Assembly: GCA_018262715.1 (NCBI GenBank)
Contig: JADFDS010000003.1
Coordinates: 1 to 64,000 of the forward strand
Direction: 5' to 3'
Origin: Bacteroidota bacterium
Lineage (GTDB): Bacteria; Bacteroidota; Bacteroidia; Bacteroidales; VadinHA17
Length of the DNA: 64,000 nucleotides
Shown here: piece by piece, positions 35,810 to 44,205 of the stretch
Position numbering within the stretch: the first letter of the stretch is position 1
Layout: every line of letters starts with the position of its first letter
Position numbers and translations under genes: made by a program
The notes under the pieces: generated by a model
The model's input: only the letters and a program-made list of their open reading frames with translations
Databases searched by the model: none
What the model was told of the DNA's origin: nothing

Positions 35810-36529
35810 ATGTTCATGACAAGAGTTGTAGCCATAGACGATGAGCCACTCGCATTACAGCTGGTGAAGGGCTATGTTGAAAAGACTCCAACACTTGAGC
35901 TGGCCGGGACATTCGACAATCCCGTCGATGCCGTGGCATTCATACAGTCAGCAGAGGTTGATCTGGTACTGCTTGACATCCAGATGCCTGACCTGACGGG
36001 AACAGAGCTGGCCAGGGTCATTGCAGGCGGACCAAAGGTTATTTTCACCACGGCTTATGAGAAATATGCACTGGAGGGATTCAGGCTCGATGCGGTTGAT
36101 TACCTTCTCAAACCGTTCAGCTATGCCGAGTTCCTGAAGGCCGTTCAGAAGGCAGAAAAGCTTATAGCTGCGGAGAGGAGCCAGCTACCGGCACTGGAGG
36201 TGAACAATGACTTTCTTTTCATCAGGTCAGAAAGCCGGATACGGCGCATCAATTTTTCTGAGATCCATTATATAGAAGGACTGAAGGACTACGTCAAGAT
36301 ATGGCTGAAGGATGAAAGGAAGCCTGTTCTTTCGCTATCCACCCTGAAGGCGCTTGAGTCCAGGCTTCCCGGTGACCGGTTCATGCGGGTACACCGTTCA
36401 TATATTGTCAATCTTGAGACCGTGAAGGTCATAGAGCGCGGCCGCATTGTCTTCGGTGAAGTGCGCATACCGGTCACCGAACAGTATATTGAAAACTTCC
36501 GGAAGTTCCTCGACAGGAATTTCATCTGA
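35810..36529 (+). CDS. LytTR-family response regulator
   Basis: 239 residues. The receiver has acidic D10 and D11, phospho-acceptor D56 (LLDIQMPDLTG) and K in YLLKPF. The C-terminal LytTR DNA-binding domain (about 140-239) shows NDFLFIRSESRIRRINFSEIHYIEGLKDYVKIW and LPGDRFMRVHRSYIVNLETV. It is transcribed as the sixth gene of the efflux operon, and likely controls that operon and perhaps others. The start could also be the ATG two codons later. Its 3' end contains one copy of a short direct repeat whose second copy overlaps the tonB end. Confidence 0.94.
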   Translation: MFMTRVVAIDDEPLALQLVKGYVEKTPTLELAGTFDNPVDAVAFIQSAEVDLVLLDIQMPDLTGTELARVIAGGPKVIFTTAYEKYALEGFRLDAVDYLLKPFSYAEFLKAVQKAEKLIAAERSQLPALEVNNDFLFIRSESRIRRINFSEIHYIEGLKDYVKIWLKDERKPVLSLSTLKALESRLPGDRFMRVHRSYIVNLETVKVIERGRIVFGEVRIPVTEQYIENFRKFLDRNFI

Positions 36530-36590
36530 GTAAAAAGATCACCCCGCAGGAATCCGGACCCGGCAATTTCATCTGAGCACAAAGATCACC
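36519..36590. repeat. 26-bp direct duplication across two convergent gene ends
   Basis: 36519-36544 and 36565-36590 agree at 24 of 26 bases, 46 bases apart. The first copy holds the stop of the response regulator; the second holds the stop of tonB on the other strand. Confidence 0.75.
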
Positions 36591-37345
36591 GGCACTGAGT
36601 ACCACACCGGCACGGGATTACCGTCCTGCTTGCCGGGCTTCCATCGCGGGAGAGAGCTTACAACCCTTTTTGCTTCGCTGTCAAGCAAGGGATCCACGCT
36701 GCGGGTGACCTCCACCCCTGTCACCTCCCCTGTGCTGCTGACCACAAACCTCAGGTACACCGTCCCCTGTATGCCGTTTGCAACAGCATCAGGCGGATAG
36801 ACGATATGTTCCATGATGTACTTTAATAATGCTTCATTCCCGCCCGGGAACGAAGGCATCTCCTGGACAATCACCCGGGGTTTTGGCTCAACAGGTGCGA
36901 CAGGATCCACCGCGGTAAAGTCTTCATGGATCACCTCCGTGGCTGCTCCGTCGGTGATGCTCCGGTTCAGGAGGTCAGCCGTCATTAACCCCTCGCCTGT
37001 TGCCAGCTCATCAATTACCACCCTGGGGGGAACGAACCGCACATTGTTCATCGCTTCAGCAGGTGCCTTAGGTGCAGGAGGAGCCTCGGGCGGAACAGGC
37101 GGAACCGGAAGATCCGGATCCGGCATCGCTATGACATCAATTCTCCTGCCTGGCTGAAACTCAACCGGATCAGATGTAAAATACGGCACCAGGAAAAAGG
37201 AGGCGCCAACCAGCAGTCCGGCAACAAGGGAAACACTCATAGTTGAACCGTAACGGCGCCGCAGGTCATAAGCGCCATAATCCCTGTTGCGATCCCGGAA
37301 GATAATATCATCAAACCCGGGAACCTTTTCTTTTTTCCTCTTCAT
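36569..37345 (-). CDS. TonB-family energy transducer
   Basis: 258 residues. N-terminal basic cytoplasmic tail (MKRKKEKVPGFDDIIFRDRNRDYGAYDLRRRYG), membrane anchor at about 33-52, and a proline-rich periplasmic spacer (PDPDLPVPPVPPEAPPAPKAPAEA). The C-terminal TonB domain reads VYLRFVVSSTGEVTGVEVTRSVDPLLDSEAKRVVSSLPRWKPGKQDGNPV, the family hallmark. It passes proton-motive energy to outer-membrane receptors. It is divergent from two lipoproteins and a TonB-dependent receptor, which are its likely clients. The last codons come from the duplicated 26-bp sequence. Confidence 0.94.
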   Translation of the reverse strand: MKRKKEKVPGFDDIIFRDRNRDYGAYDLRRRYGSTMSVSLVAGLLVGASFFLVPYFTSDPVEFQPGRRIDVIAMPDPDLPVPPVPPEAPPAPKAPAEAMNNVRFVPPRVVIDELATGEGLMTADLLNRSITDGAATEVIHEDFTAVDPVAPVEPKPRVIVQEMPSFPGGNEALLKYIMEHIVYPPDAVANGIQGTVYLRFVVSSTGEVTGVEVTRSVDPLLDSEAKRVVSSLPRWKPGKQDGNPVPVWYSVPVIFVLR

Positions 37346-37441
37346 AATTCAAGATTTAAGTTTAAAATATTAATGAAGAGGCGCCTCTTGCATAATAAAC
37401 ATCAAATATTGTACCATGGTCGTTTAACAAATCACAATAAT

Positions 37442-37484
37442 ATGATTTGTATCATTTATTTGTGAGAACCGCATGCTATCTTTG
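37442..37484 (+). promoter_or_regulatory. Promoter with overlapping palindromic operator-like site
   Basis: ATGAT-TTGT-ATCAT (37442-37455) is a perfect 5-base inverted repeat. A TATCTTTG -7 element follows at 37477-37484, 46 bases before the start of the lipoprotein. The palindrome covers the likely -33 region, as a repressor site would, and is a loose match to Fur-type boxes. Repressor identity is inference. Confidence 0.45.
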
Positions 37485-37529
37485 CCAGCGATGTGTAAAT
37501 AATTGCATAACGAAAAAAGAAAGAAAGAA

Positions 37530-38078
37530 ATGAAAACAAGGTTTGCCCTTTTAATGATTCTGCCACTGGTTGCTGTTATGATTTCAGGCTGCGAGAAGGA
37601 AAAAGAAAATCCGTCAGTCACCCTGGGTGCACAGGCGAATGCCGCAGTACCCGGATTCTATTCGGTTTCACTTGATAAAACATACACCATGAGCCAGGCT
37701 GCTGACAACGCCGGCATGATTGACATATTCTGCTTCTATGAGGCCGCGACCGGCAACAACATCGCTCTTGCATCGCCGGGTTCAGGCATAAGGGATATTT
37801 TTACCGGTGATGACATGCCCGATAACTGGGGGACAAAGAATACAACTTATTTCTTCCAAACCACACTGACTGCAACCCAGTTTGAAGCTGTACAGGACGG
37901 TGATGCACTTATTGAAACCTCCTTTGATACTGACAACGCCCGCAAAAAGGCAAAGGATGTCCAGGTGGGACAGGTCTGGGCGTTCAGGACCCAGGACGGC
38001 ACCTACGGACTCCTGCTGGCTACTGCCGTGACACAGGGCGCAGACGGTACTGTTACCTTCAGGGTCCGGACAAAGTAG
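37530..38078 (+). CDS. HmuY-like lipoprotein, first of two
   Basis: 182 residues with lipobox (LVAVMISGCEKEK). The C-terminal part, VWAFRTQDGTYGLLLATAV, has the FRTxDGxYGLL motif shared with the gene downstream and recalling the strand of haem-binding HmuY proteins. The middle (IDIFCFYEAATGNNIALASPGSGI) also aligns with the next protein. It probably sits on the outer membrane and captures a ligand for the receptor encoded two genes on. I do not see HmuY's haem-ligand residues, so a different ligand is possible. The ATG at 37530 is used; the longer frame has a TTG start and no signal. Confidence 0.7.
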   Translation: MKTRFALLMILPLVAVMISGCEKEKENPSVTLGAQANAAVPGFYSVSLDKTYTMSQAADNAGMIDIFCFYEAATGNNIALASPGSGIRDIFTGDDMPDNWGTKNTTYFFQTTLTATQFEAVQDGDALIETSFDTDNARKKAKDVQVGQVWAFRTQDGTYGLLLATAVTQGADGTVTFRVRTK

Positions 38079-38085
38079 TTCTGCC

Positions 38086-38985
38086 ATGGCAAAACGGATT
38101 CAGTGCTTCGCGTTACTGATCATCATTGCTTTAGCCGGTTGTGTCAAGGATAACCCCGGGACCACGCCCCTGATACTGCTAAAGTCAGGCGGAGCCTTTA
38201 CCGCTGACGGCTCGGCAGTGGCACCCGGGGGAGCACTCAGGTTCGGCCTTTCGGTATCCGGAGGAGGCGGGGCCATCACCAACCTGGTTGTTAAAAGGAT
38301 CTCTGACGGTGTGGCTGTCATTGAAGCCGACAAAGGCATGTATATCAGTTACGGGGGGCTTGACACCACACTGATCTATACCAGAGGCTATGGTCAGACT
38401 GAACGGTGGGTGTTCTCAGTCATGAACTCGTACCGTGACACGGCATCAGTATCACTCACGGTGCTGAAAGGCGCCGGCTCTGCCTGGGGTGAGATAAGCC
38501 ATCACCAGTCAATAAGGATAGGGTTGCAGGAGAACACTTCCCTGCCGCACTTCGTCGATCTTCACGCCGGCATCGCATATGACGCTACCGGTGTTACCGG
38601 ACATGAGTCAGAGGTTGACATGGCCGCCTTCTGGTATCTTACCTCCGGCACCTCATCACCCACTCTCACCTGTCCGGCATATTCCTCCGCACTTACATAC
38701 TATCCCCTGTTCGGATCATGGAGCGCGAAGAACCAGACTATGTATGACTACTACACGTCTGACAACAATCTTGTAACTCCTGCCCAGTTTGATCTTGCAA
38801 CAAATGACAGCCTGCTGGTCAACGCCTACCGGCCCGGCAGTGTCAGCGGGCAATCGAAGTTTGCCTACACCGGTAAGGTGGTGCCTTTCCGGACCGCTGA
38901 CGGTAAATACGGGCTTCTCAGGGTCATCCGTGCAGACGAGACTCCGGAGGGGGAGATGGAGATCGCTGTCAAGATCCAGAAATAG
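38086..38985 (+). CDS. HmuY-like lipoprotein with extra N-terminal domain
   Basis: 299 residues with lipobox (LIIIALAGCVKDN). An Ig-like domain at about 20-130 precedes a C-terminal part related to the previous lipoprotein: DMAAFWYLTSGTSS aligns with IDIFCFYEAATGNN, and VVPFRTADGKYGLLRVI with VWAFRTQDGTYGLLLAT. It is 7 bases after that gene and followed by the receptor gene. It probably works with the receptor as a surface ligand-capture protein. Its last 30 bases are duplicated at the start of the receptor gene. Confidence 0.7.
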   Translation: MAKRIQCFALLIIIALAGCVKDNPGTTPLILLKSGGAFTADGSAVAPGGALRFGLSVSGGGGAITNLVVKRISDGVAVIEADKGMYISYGGLDTTLIYTRGYGQTERWVFSVMNSYRDTASVSLTVLKGAGSAWGEISHHQSIRIGLQENTSLPHFVDLHAGIAYDATGVTGHESEVDMAAFWYLTSGTSSPTLTCPAYSSALTYYPLFGSWSAKNQTMYDYYTSDNNLVTPAQFDLATNDSLLVNAYRPGSVSGQSKFAYTGKVVPFRTADGKYGLLRVIRADETPEGEMEIAVKIQK

Positions 38986-39035
38986 ATTCAAGTCCAGGCG
39001 AAATGAAGATCGATGTAAAGATCCGGAAACAGAAT
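38956..39035 (+). repeat. 33-bp imperfect duplication at a gene junction
   Basis: 38956-38988 (the end of the lipoprotein gene) and 39003-39035 (the first codons of the receptor gene) match at 27 of 33 positions. Translated, MEIAVKIQK resembles MKIDVKIRK. Confidence 0.6.
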
Positions 39036-41387
39036 ACATTAAAACCATTAATAGTGAAGCCCTTCAGATTTATTATTTCTGCAATACTCCTTCTGGCCGC
39101 TGCCGCCGGTGTCTCTGCCCAGGGTACCATTACCGGGAGAGTCACCGGCGGTCCGGAAGGCCGCCCGCTCCCGGATGCCGCGGTGATACTTGACGGAACA
39201 AGAGGTGTGACCACCGGCAGTGATGGCAGGTTCATAATTGACAGGGTATCCGCAGGAACCCACACCCTGGAGGCAAGGATCCTGGGATACACCACCCGGA
39301 ATGTCACAGTGGATGTCAGGGACGGTGCAACAGGCACTGTCAGTTTCCGGCTTGAAGAGGAGTTCATTGACGCCGGTGCAGTGATAGTCACCGCCAATCG
39401 CGGCGCCAGCCGCATTGCTGATGTCCCGGCACGTGTCACCCTTATCAGTTCCGCAGCTGTCGAGTCGAGGCCCGTTACCACCGTAGACGAGATGCTGTCA
39501 ACTGTGCCAGGACTTAACGTTAGCCGCTCATTCGGGATCTTTTCACACAAATCAAGTGTCACCATGCGTGGTCTCAGCGGTAACGAACAGGCCAGGGTGC
39601 TGGTCATGATTGACGGTGTCCCTGTCAATAAATCAGACGGAGGTTCAGTCAACTGGAACCTTATTGACCCGGCAATGGTTGACAGGATAGAGGTGGTCAA
39701 GGGGCCTGCATCATCAATGTACGGCAGCAACGCCATGGGAGGTGCCATCAACGTTATCACCCGCAGGCCCTCAGGTGAGCTATCTGGTAAGATCACCGCA
39801 GGCTATGGCACATACAATACCTTCACAGGAAGGATCAGCCTTGGCCAGAACATGAATCCCGGCAGTGACAGGGGATTCTATTACCTTCTCAACGGATTCT
39901 ACCGCCAGAGCGATGGCTACATAACACAGTCGGAGTTCGACCAGGCTGCCAATCCGTATGTGGTTGCATCAGACATGCTGGAGTACTCGGCCAGCCTCAA
40001 AACAGGCTACAACATAAGGAAAGGAGAATTTATCGAGGCTGATTTCATTGCATACAATGACAGGCGCGGCACGGGTGAGCTGGTGTGGCAGCAGCACGGC
40101 AACACCACTGATCATGACACATATCAGTTCAGGACCAGGTACAGCGTTGAACGCGAACGCCTTTCGGCTGATGTGAGCCTCTTCTGGCTGCAGGAAGACT
40201 ACAAAAAAGTAAATGAATACCTTAAGGATGATTACACATGGTACAATGTGTTGTCGGAAAGACTCGACGCGGGTCTGCTCTCTTCAGTCACCTGGAAGGC
40301 CGGCAGCCGGCACCGGTTGTCGGCAGGCACTGACCTGAAGGCTGGAAGTGTTGATGCAGCTGACGTCTATTACACATCGACCGATATAGTTTACAACCGG
40401 GGCAGGATGCTTAGCGCCGGTCTTTATATCCAGGATGCCTTTTCAATCATCCATGACAGGCTGACCCTTACTGCAGGACTCAGGTATGACCTCTCAATGT
40501 TCCGTGACGGTGCATTCTACATCGATACTCCCTCGGCCGAAACGGTCTTCATGAGGAATATTGAGAACCGTGAGATGGACAATGTAACCTGGGGTGCCCT
40601 CAGCCCCAGGCTGGCTCTCAACTATACCCCTTCAGAGGGCACAAGGATTTATCTCTCTGCAGGAAGAGGATTCCGTCCGTCAGTGCTTGATGACCTCTGC
40701 AGGTCAGGCCGGATCAAAGGCGGATTCAAGCTGGCGAACGCTGACGCTTCGCCTGAATACCTGGCCAACATAGAGGCAGGGGGCGACTTCACCCTTTCAG
40801 GCAAACTGAGAGCATCCTTGTCAGCGTGGTATTCGCGTGGCAGGGACTTCCTTTATTATGTAAACACTGGTGACTCAATCGACATGGGATACGGGCTCAG
40901 GCCCATCCTTGTACGGACGAACATCCCGCTTGTTGAAATCACCGGCGCTGAAGCCGAACTGAACTGGCCGGTCTCACCGGCGGTATTTCTTGGCGCAGCA
41001 TACGGTTACAGTTATTCGGTAATTTCTGATTACCGTCCGCTTGACGCCGGCGACCCCATTGACCTGACCGGCAACCATCTGACAGACGTCCCCACTTCGA
41101 CGGTGTCACTGACAGCTCGCTGGAACAACCGGTTTGTCAATGTCGGCCTTGTTGCCCGTTACCAGGGAGTCATGTGGGTCAATGACCAGAATATCTTCGA
41201 TGAGGTTGTCGGAAGTGACCGTTACCCGGCATATGCCACGGTTGACATCAGGCTGTCAAGGGTGTTTGCTGAAAAGGTGTCAGTTGACCTCGGCGTACAG
41301 AACCTCCCTGACACCAAATTCTATGACAGTAAGGGTGCCGTCTGCCCCGGCAGGTTCATCACCCTGGAGCTGGGATACAGGTTCTGA
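39003..41387 (+). CDS. TonB-dependent outer-membrane receptor
   Basis: 794 residues. A basic leader and signal peptide (FRFIISAILLLAAAAGVSAQ) precede a carboxypeptidase-regulatory-like domain at about 38-118 (GTITGRVTGGPEGRPLPDAAVIL). A plug domain follows (VDEMLSTVPGLNVSRS, VLVMIDGVPVNKSDG, EVVKGPASSMYGSNAMGGAINVITR), then a 22-strand barrel ending in GRFITLELGYRF with terminal Phe. It imports a large ligand using TonB energy. The first 11 residues may come from a duplication and need not be original. The ligand could be a metal complex, haem or peptide; the neighbouring lipoproteins and tonB suggest a dedicated uptake locus. Confidence 0.93.
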   Translation: MKIDVKIRKQNTLKPLIVKPFRFIISAILLLAAAAGVSAQGTITGRVTGGPEGRPLPDAAVILDGTRGVTTGSDGRFIIDRVSAGTHTLEARILGYTTRNVTVDVRDGATGTVSFRLEEEFIDAGAVIVTANRGASRIADVPARVTLISSAAVESRPVTTVDEMLSTVPGLNVSRSFGIFSHKSSVTMRGLSGNEQARVLVMIDGVPVNKSDGGSVNWNLIDPAMVDRIEVVKGPASSMYGSNAMGGAINVITRRPSGELSGKITAGYGTYNTFTGRISLGQNMNPGSDRGFYYLLNGFYRQSDGYITQSEFDQAANPYVVASDMLEYSASLKTGYNIRKGEFIEADFIAYNDRRGTGELVWQQHGNTTDHDTYQFRTRYSVERERLSADVSLFWLQEDYKKVNEYLKDDYTWYNVLSERLDAGLLSSVTWKAGSRHRLSAGTDLKAGSVDAADVYYTSTDIVYNRGRMLSAGLYIQDAFSIIHDRLTLTAGLRYDLSMFRDGAFYIDTPSAETVFMRNIENREMDNVTWGALSPRLALNYTPSEGTRIYLSAGRGFRPSVLDDLCRSGRIKGGFKLANADASPEYLANIEAGGDFTLSGKLRASLSAWYSRGRDFLYYVNTGDSIDMGYGLRPILVRTNIPLVEITGAEAELNWPVSPAVFLGAAYGYSYSVISDYRPLDAGDPIDLTGNHLTDVPTSTVSLTARWNNRFVNVGLVARYQGVMWVNDQNIFDEVVGSDRYPAYATVDIRLSRVFAEKVSVDLGVQNLPDTKFYDSKGAVCPGRFITLELGYRF

Positions 41388-41422
41388 TATCACGGAATGG
41401 CCCCCGGTGTTTCCCGTACACC

Positions 41423-44068
41423 TCAGCGCAAGCCGAAGCGGTACGAGAACTTTACGAGAAAGATGTTGTGTGCTTTCGTGGCATTGAAGAGATCATATGA
41501 TTGCCGGCTGAGACTGAACCGGCCATCATCCGTATTGTAATCCCTGCTCTGTGACCAGACGAGATAGGCTGTTGATCCGGGAAGAAACTCCCAGCGCACT
41601 ACCAGGTTGTGAAGGAATTCACTTACAGTGAAGTCGGGATTGCTGAAATTATAGTCTGGTGACTTGTCGAGATTCTCATCGATACTGTATTTCCTGTCCT
41701 TGATTGCATAGGTTATCACTCCGCCGTCAAGCATCTCATAGCGGCCATCAAGGCTGGCAGCAACAGGGTCAGTGATCCGTTTGAACTCGCTGTAGTCACC
41801 TGATCCGAAGAAAGGCTGACCCCAGTACTGGATTGTCAGGTCGGGAGTGATGTTGAAATCTGCCCTTATCGAAATACTATATATCTTCTGGTCTATGGAA
41901 CCGAAAATATACCTCTCAGATTGATCATTCAGACCCTCAAGATGCCTGAAGGTGACATACTGCATCATGTTAACAGTCCGGCTCCACCCTGGCTCAATAT
42001 TGAGAGTCAGGGTATTAAACGGTCTGTACTCCAGCTCAAAGCTCAGCTCGTAGCTGGTCATCACATCATTGAAAGTCCGGGTAACACTGAAATCCACCTC
42101 ACCTGACAGTTTTTTCCGCCAGTCAGAATCAATGCTGGCCGACAGATACAGTTGACCGGGCATTTTCATTGCCGGACCCCCTCGCAAAAGGTGGTTATCA
42201 GTTTCGGGACTGGTCAGCTGGCCGCTGAGGAACGTCCGCCACTGGTTCTGGTAGTTTGCTGTCCACGACTGGGAGACGGCTACGGCATTGGTATGTCCGC
42301 CGAAGTCCATCAGGTGTATCAGGTTGGTCCCGAAGCTCATGCTTCTGAATACACTGAATGGCTTATAAATGTTATAGTTGATTACTCCCACTCCCATATG
42401 CATGTCAGCCATCAGCATATAACCTATATCGTTGATCTCAAAGCCCGGTGATTTCCAGCTCGAGAGGTAAATAAACTGCCAGTTGCCCCCGATCTTGCCC
42501 GCCATAAGGTTTCCTCCGAATCCGCTAAGTGACGTTCGGGTGATGTCATAATCGAGATAATCTGCATCGGGCCTGGCGAAGTTGTGGATAACAGATCTCT
42601 GGGTGCCGGCAATCATTTCATCGGTTCCTGTGACATTACTGACGGCAGTGCGCAACCGGAAGATGTAATTCATGTTACCGAAGTATCTGGTGAAGTCGAT
42701 GCCGGCAGAGGTTGCTGACTTATGGAAGTAATCCTCGGTTTCCGCATCAAGTGATCTGATCGTGCTTGTCACCATCCCGCCGATTATTGTTTTTCCCCCG
42801 CTGAAGTCCTTCTGCACCCTGCCCACGCCGTAGTTGGTAAGCGGCTCGGCAGTCCTGAATGTTGTCTCACCTGTCAGGGGATCATGGATCCTGGTACTCA
42901 CATTTGCAGTCACCGCTTCAATGAAACCCACCGAGAGTCCGCCTGCGGATTTGCCGGTCAGCTTTGCCGATCCGATTATGGGAGTGAACGCGGGGGTATA
43001 GGCATATTCACCTTGGCCGGCTGAATGGCTCAGCCGTGGCTGCCTGCCTATTCTTCTCGAATAGAACATGTTGTCATTCCCGCGGCCGCCGCTGCCCAAT
43101 CCAAGGTTGTAGTCCGTTATGTTGTTACCTTCAATGAAGAAAGGCCGCTTTTCACTGAAGAAAGTTTCAAAGGCTGTGAGGTTAACTTCTGACGGGTCAG
43201 CCTCAACCTGCCCGAAATCGGGATTAAGTGACAGACTGAGGATCATGTTGTTTGTCACCCCTATTTTTGCATCAAGGCCAATATTTCCTTTGATATCAGT
43301 TCCGTCATGGTACGGATTGCCCTGTTCCCCTTCATAGGTTTCCAGTCTTGCCACACCGTAGGGGGTCAGGTCAAACAGCTTCCGGGGCCTGATGTTTGTG
43401 AGGCCTTTAAGCAGCCCGGCATTATGAACCAGCCCTGAAGCGTTCCTGGCAATGGGTTGCCACATAACCGTCTCATTATGGCGATATATTTCCCTCAGCA
43501 CCTCCAGCCCCCATACCTGCTGGTCGCTGGCAGAGAACCGGAGCTGTGTGAGCGGTATCCTCATTTCAGCGGCCCATCCCCAGTCAAATATTCCGGTTTT
43601 GACGTACCATATCGGATCGAATGAGTCATCCTCTGTCAGCCCGTCATCAATCCACATCAGGTCTCCCTTGACGCCTGCCGCGCTTACCGTAAATCCGAAT
43701 GCAGTGCGCTGGTCAAAGTATGAATCCAGGGCTACAGACACCTCGTCACCCTCAGTATCATCACGCCTTGTCATGCGTGAAACGATGCTGTCAGGCGCAG
43801 TATCATAGGCTTTTATGGCAACATAGATATTGTAATCATCATAAAGCAGTTTGAACTCTGTCTTCTGACTGACGGGCGCCCCTTCGGCCGGGTCATACTG
43901 CCAGAAGTCACCGGCCCATTCACCTTCTGTCCATTCTTCATCGTCAGGCACACCGTTGATCACCGGCGGATTTTCAGTGCGGCTGGCGGTATATTCTTTT
44001 TTCTCGTACTCCTGGGCTGGCAGAACGAGGGTAATACATGAAAAAAGAATGAGAAGGCCACTTTTCAT
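41423..44068 (-). CDS. DUF5916 outer-membrane protein with N-terminal CBM9-like domain (paralogue 2)
   Basis: 881 residues with signal peptide (MKSGLLILFSCITLVLPAQ). Residues about 30-220 form a carbohydrate-binding-module-9-like domain (PPVINGVPDDEEWTEGEW, DDYNIYVAIKAYD, WGWAAEMRIPLTQLRF). The rest is DUF5916, with a long beta-barrel-type pattern and the phrases FGQVEADPSEVNLTAFETFFSEKRPFFIEG and FFIEGNNI. It ends in SYRFGLR. Outer-membrane location is inferred. It lies directly downstream of a paralogue of the same length with a terminator between. Its role is unknown. Confidence 0.85.
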   Translation of the reverse strand: MKSGLLILFSCITLVLPAQEYEKKEYTASRTENPPVINGVPDDEEWTEGEWAGDFWQYDPAEGAPVSQKTEFKLLYDDYNIYVAIKAYDTAPDSIVSRMTRRDDTEGDEVSVALDSYFDQRTAFGFTVSAAGVKGDLMWIDDGLTEDDSFDPIWYVKTGIFDWGWAAEMRIPLTQLRFSASDQQVWGLEVLREIYRHNETVMWQPIARNASGLVHNAGLLKGLTNIRPRKLFDLTPYGVARLETYEGEQGNPYHDGTDIKGNIGLDAKIGVTNNMILSLSLNPDFGQVEADPSEVNLTAFETFFSEKRPFFIEGNNITDYNLGLGSGGRGNDNMFYSRRIGRQPRLSHSAGQGEYAYTPAFTPIIGSAKLTGKSAGGLSVGFIEAVTANVSTRIHDPLTGETTFRTAEPLTNYGVGRVQKDFSGGKTIIGGMVTSTIRSLDAETEDYFHKSATSAGIDFTRYFGNMNYIFRLRTAVSNVTGTDEMIAGTQRSVIHNFARPDADYLDYDITRTSLSGFGGNLMAGKIGGNWQFIYLSSWKSPGFEINDIGYMLMADMHMGVGVINYNIYKPFSVFRSMSFGTNLIHLMDFGGHTNAVAVSQSWTANYQNQWRTFLSGQLTSPETDNHLLRGGPAMKMPGQLYLSASIDSDWRKKLSGEVDFSVTRTFNDVMTSYELSFELEYRPFNTLTLNIEPGWSRTVNMMQYVTFRHLEGLNDQSERYIFGSIDQKIYSISIRADFNITPDLTIQYWGQPFFGSGDYSEFKRITDPVAASLDGRYEMLDGGVITYAIKDRKYSIDENLDKSPDYNFSNPDFTVSEFLHNLVVRWEFLPGSTAYLVWSQSRDYNTDDGRFSLSRQSYDLFNATKAHNIFLVKFSYRFGLR

Positions 44069-44152
44069 TTTGATGAGGATTCAGGGACAGTAAAGCTAAT
44101 ACAAAGTTAGGGAAAATTTCTGCAATCTTTCCCGGGCTGAATTGTAAAACAT

Positions 44153-44184
44153 GAAGAGCGACGGAGTGATACCCGTCGCTCTTC
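44153..44184 (-). terminator. Terminator between the DUF5916 paralogues
   Basis: A perfect 12-bp stem GAAGAGCGACGG/CCGTCGCTCTTC with an 8-base loop. On the minus strand it is followed by ATGTTTTACAATT. It lies 22 bases beyond the stop of the upstream paralogue. Confidence 0.75.
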
Positions 44185-44205
44185 CGGACCTGCGATCAGC
44201 GGCGA

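Noticed and set aside
29915-36529. Known macrolide-specific MacAB-TolC system
   Set aside because: Homology supports the type of exporter but not the substrate, so I gave no gene symbols.
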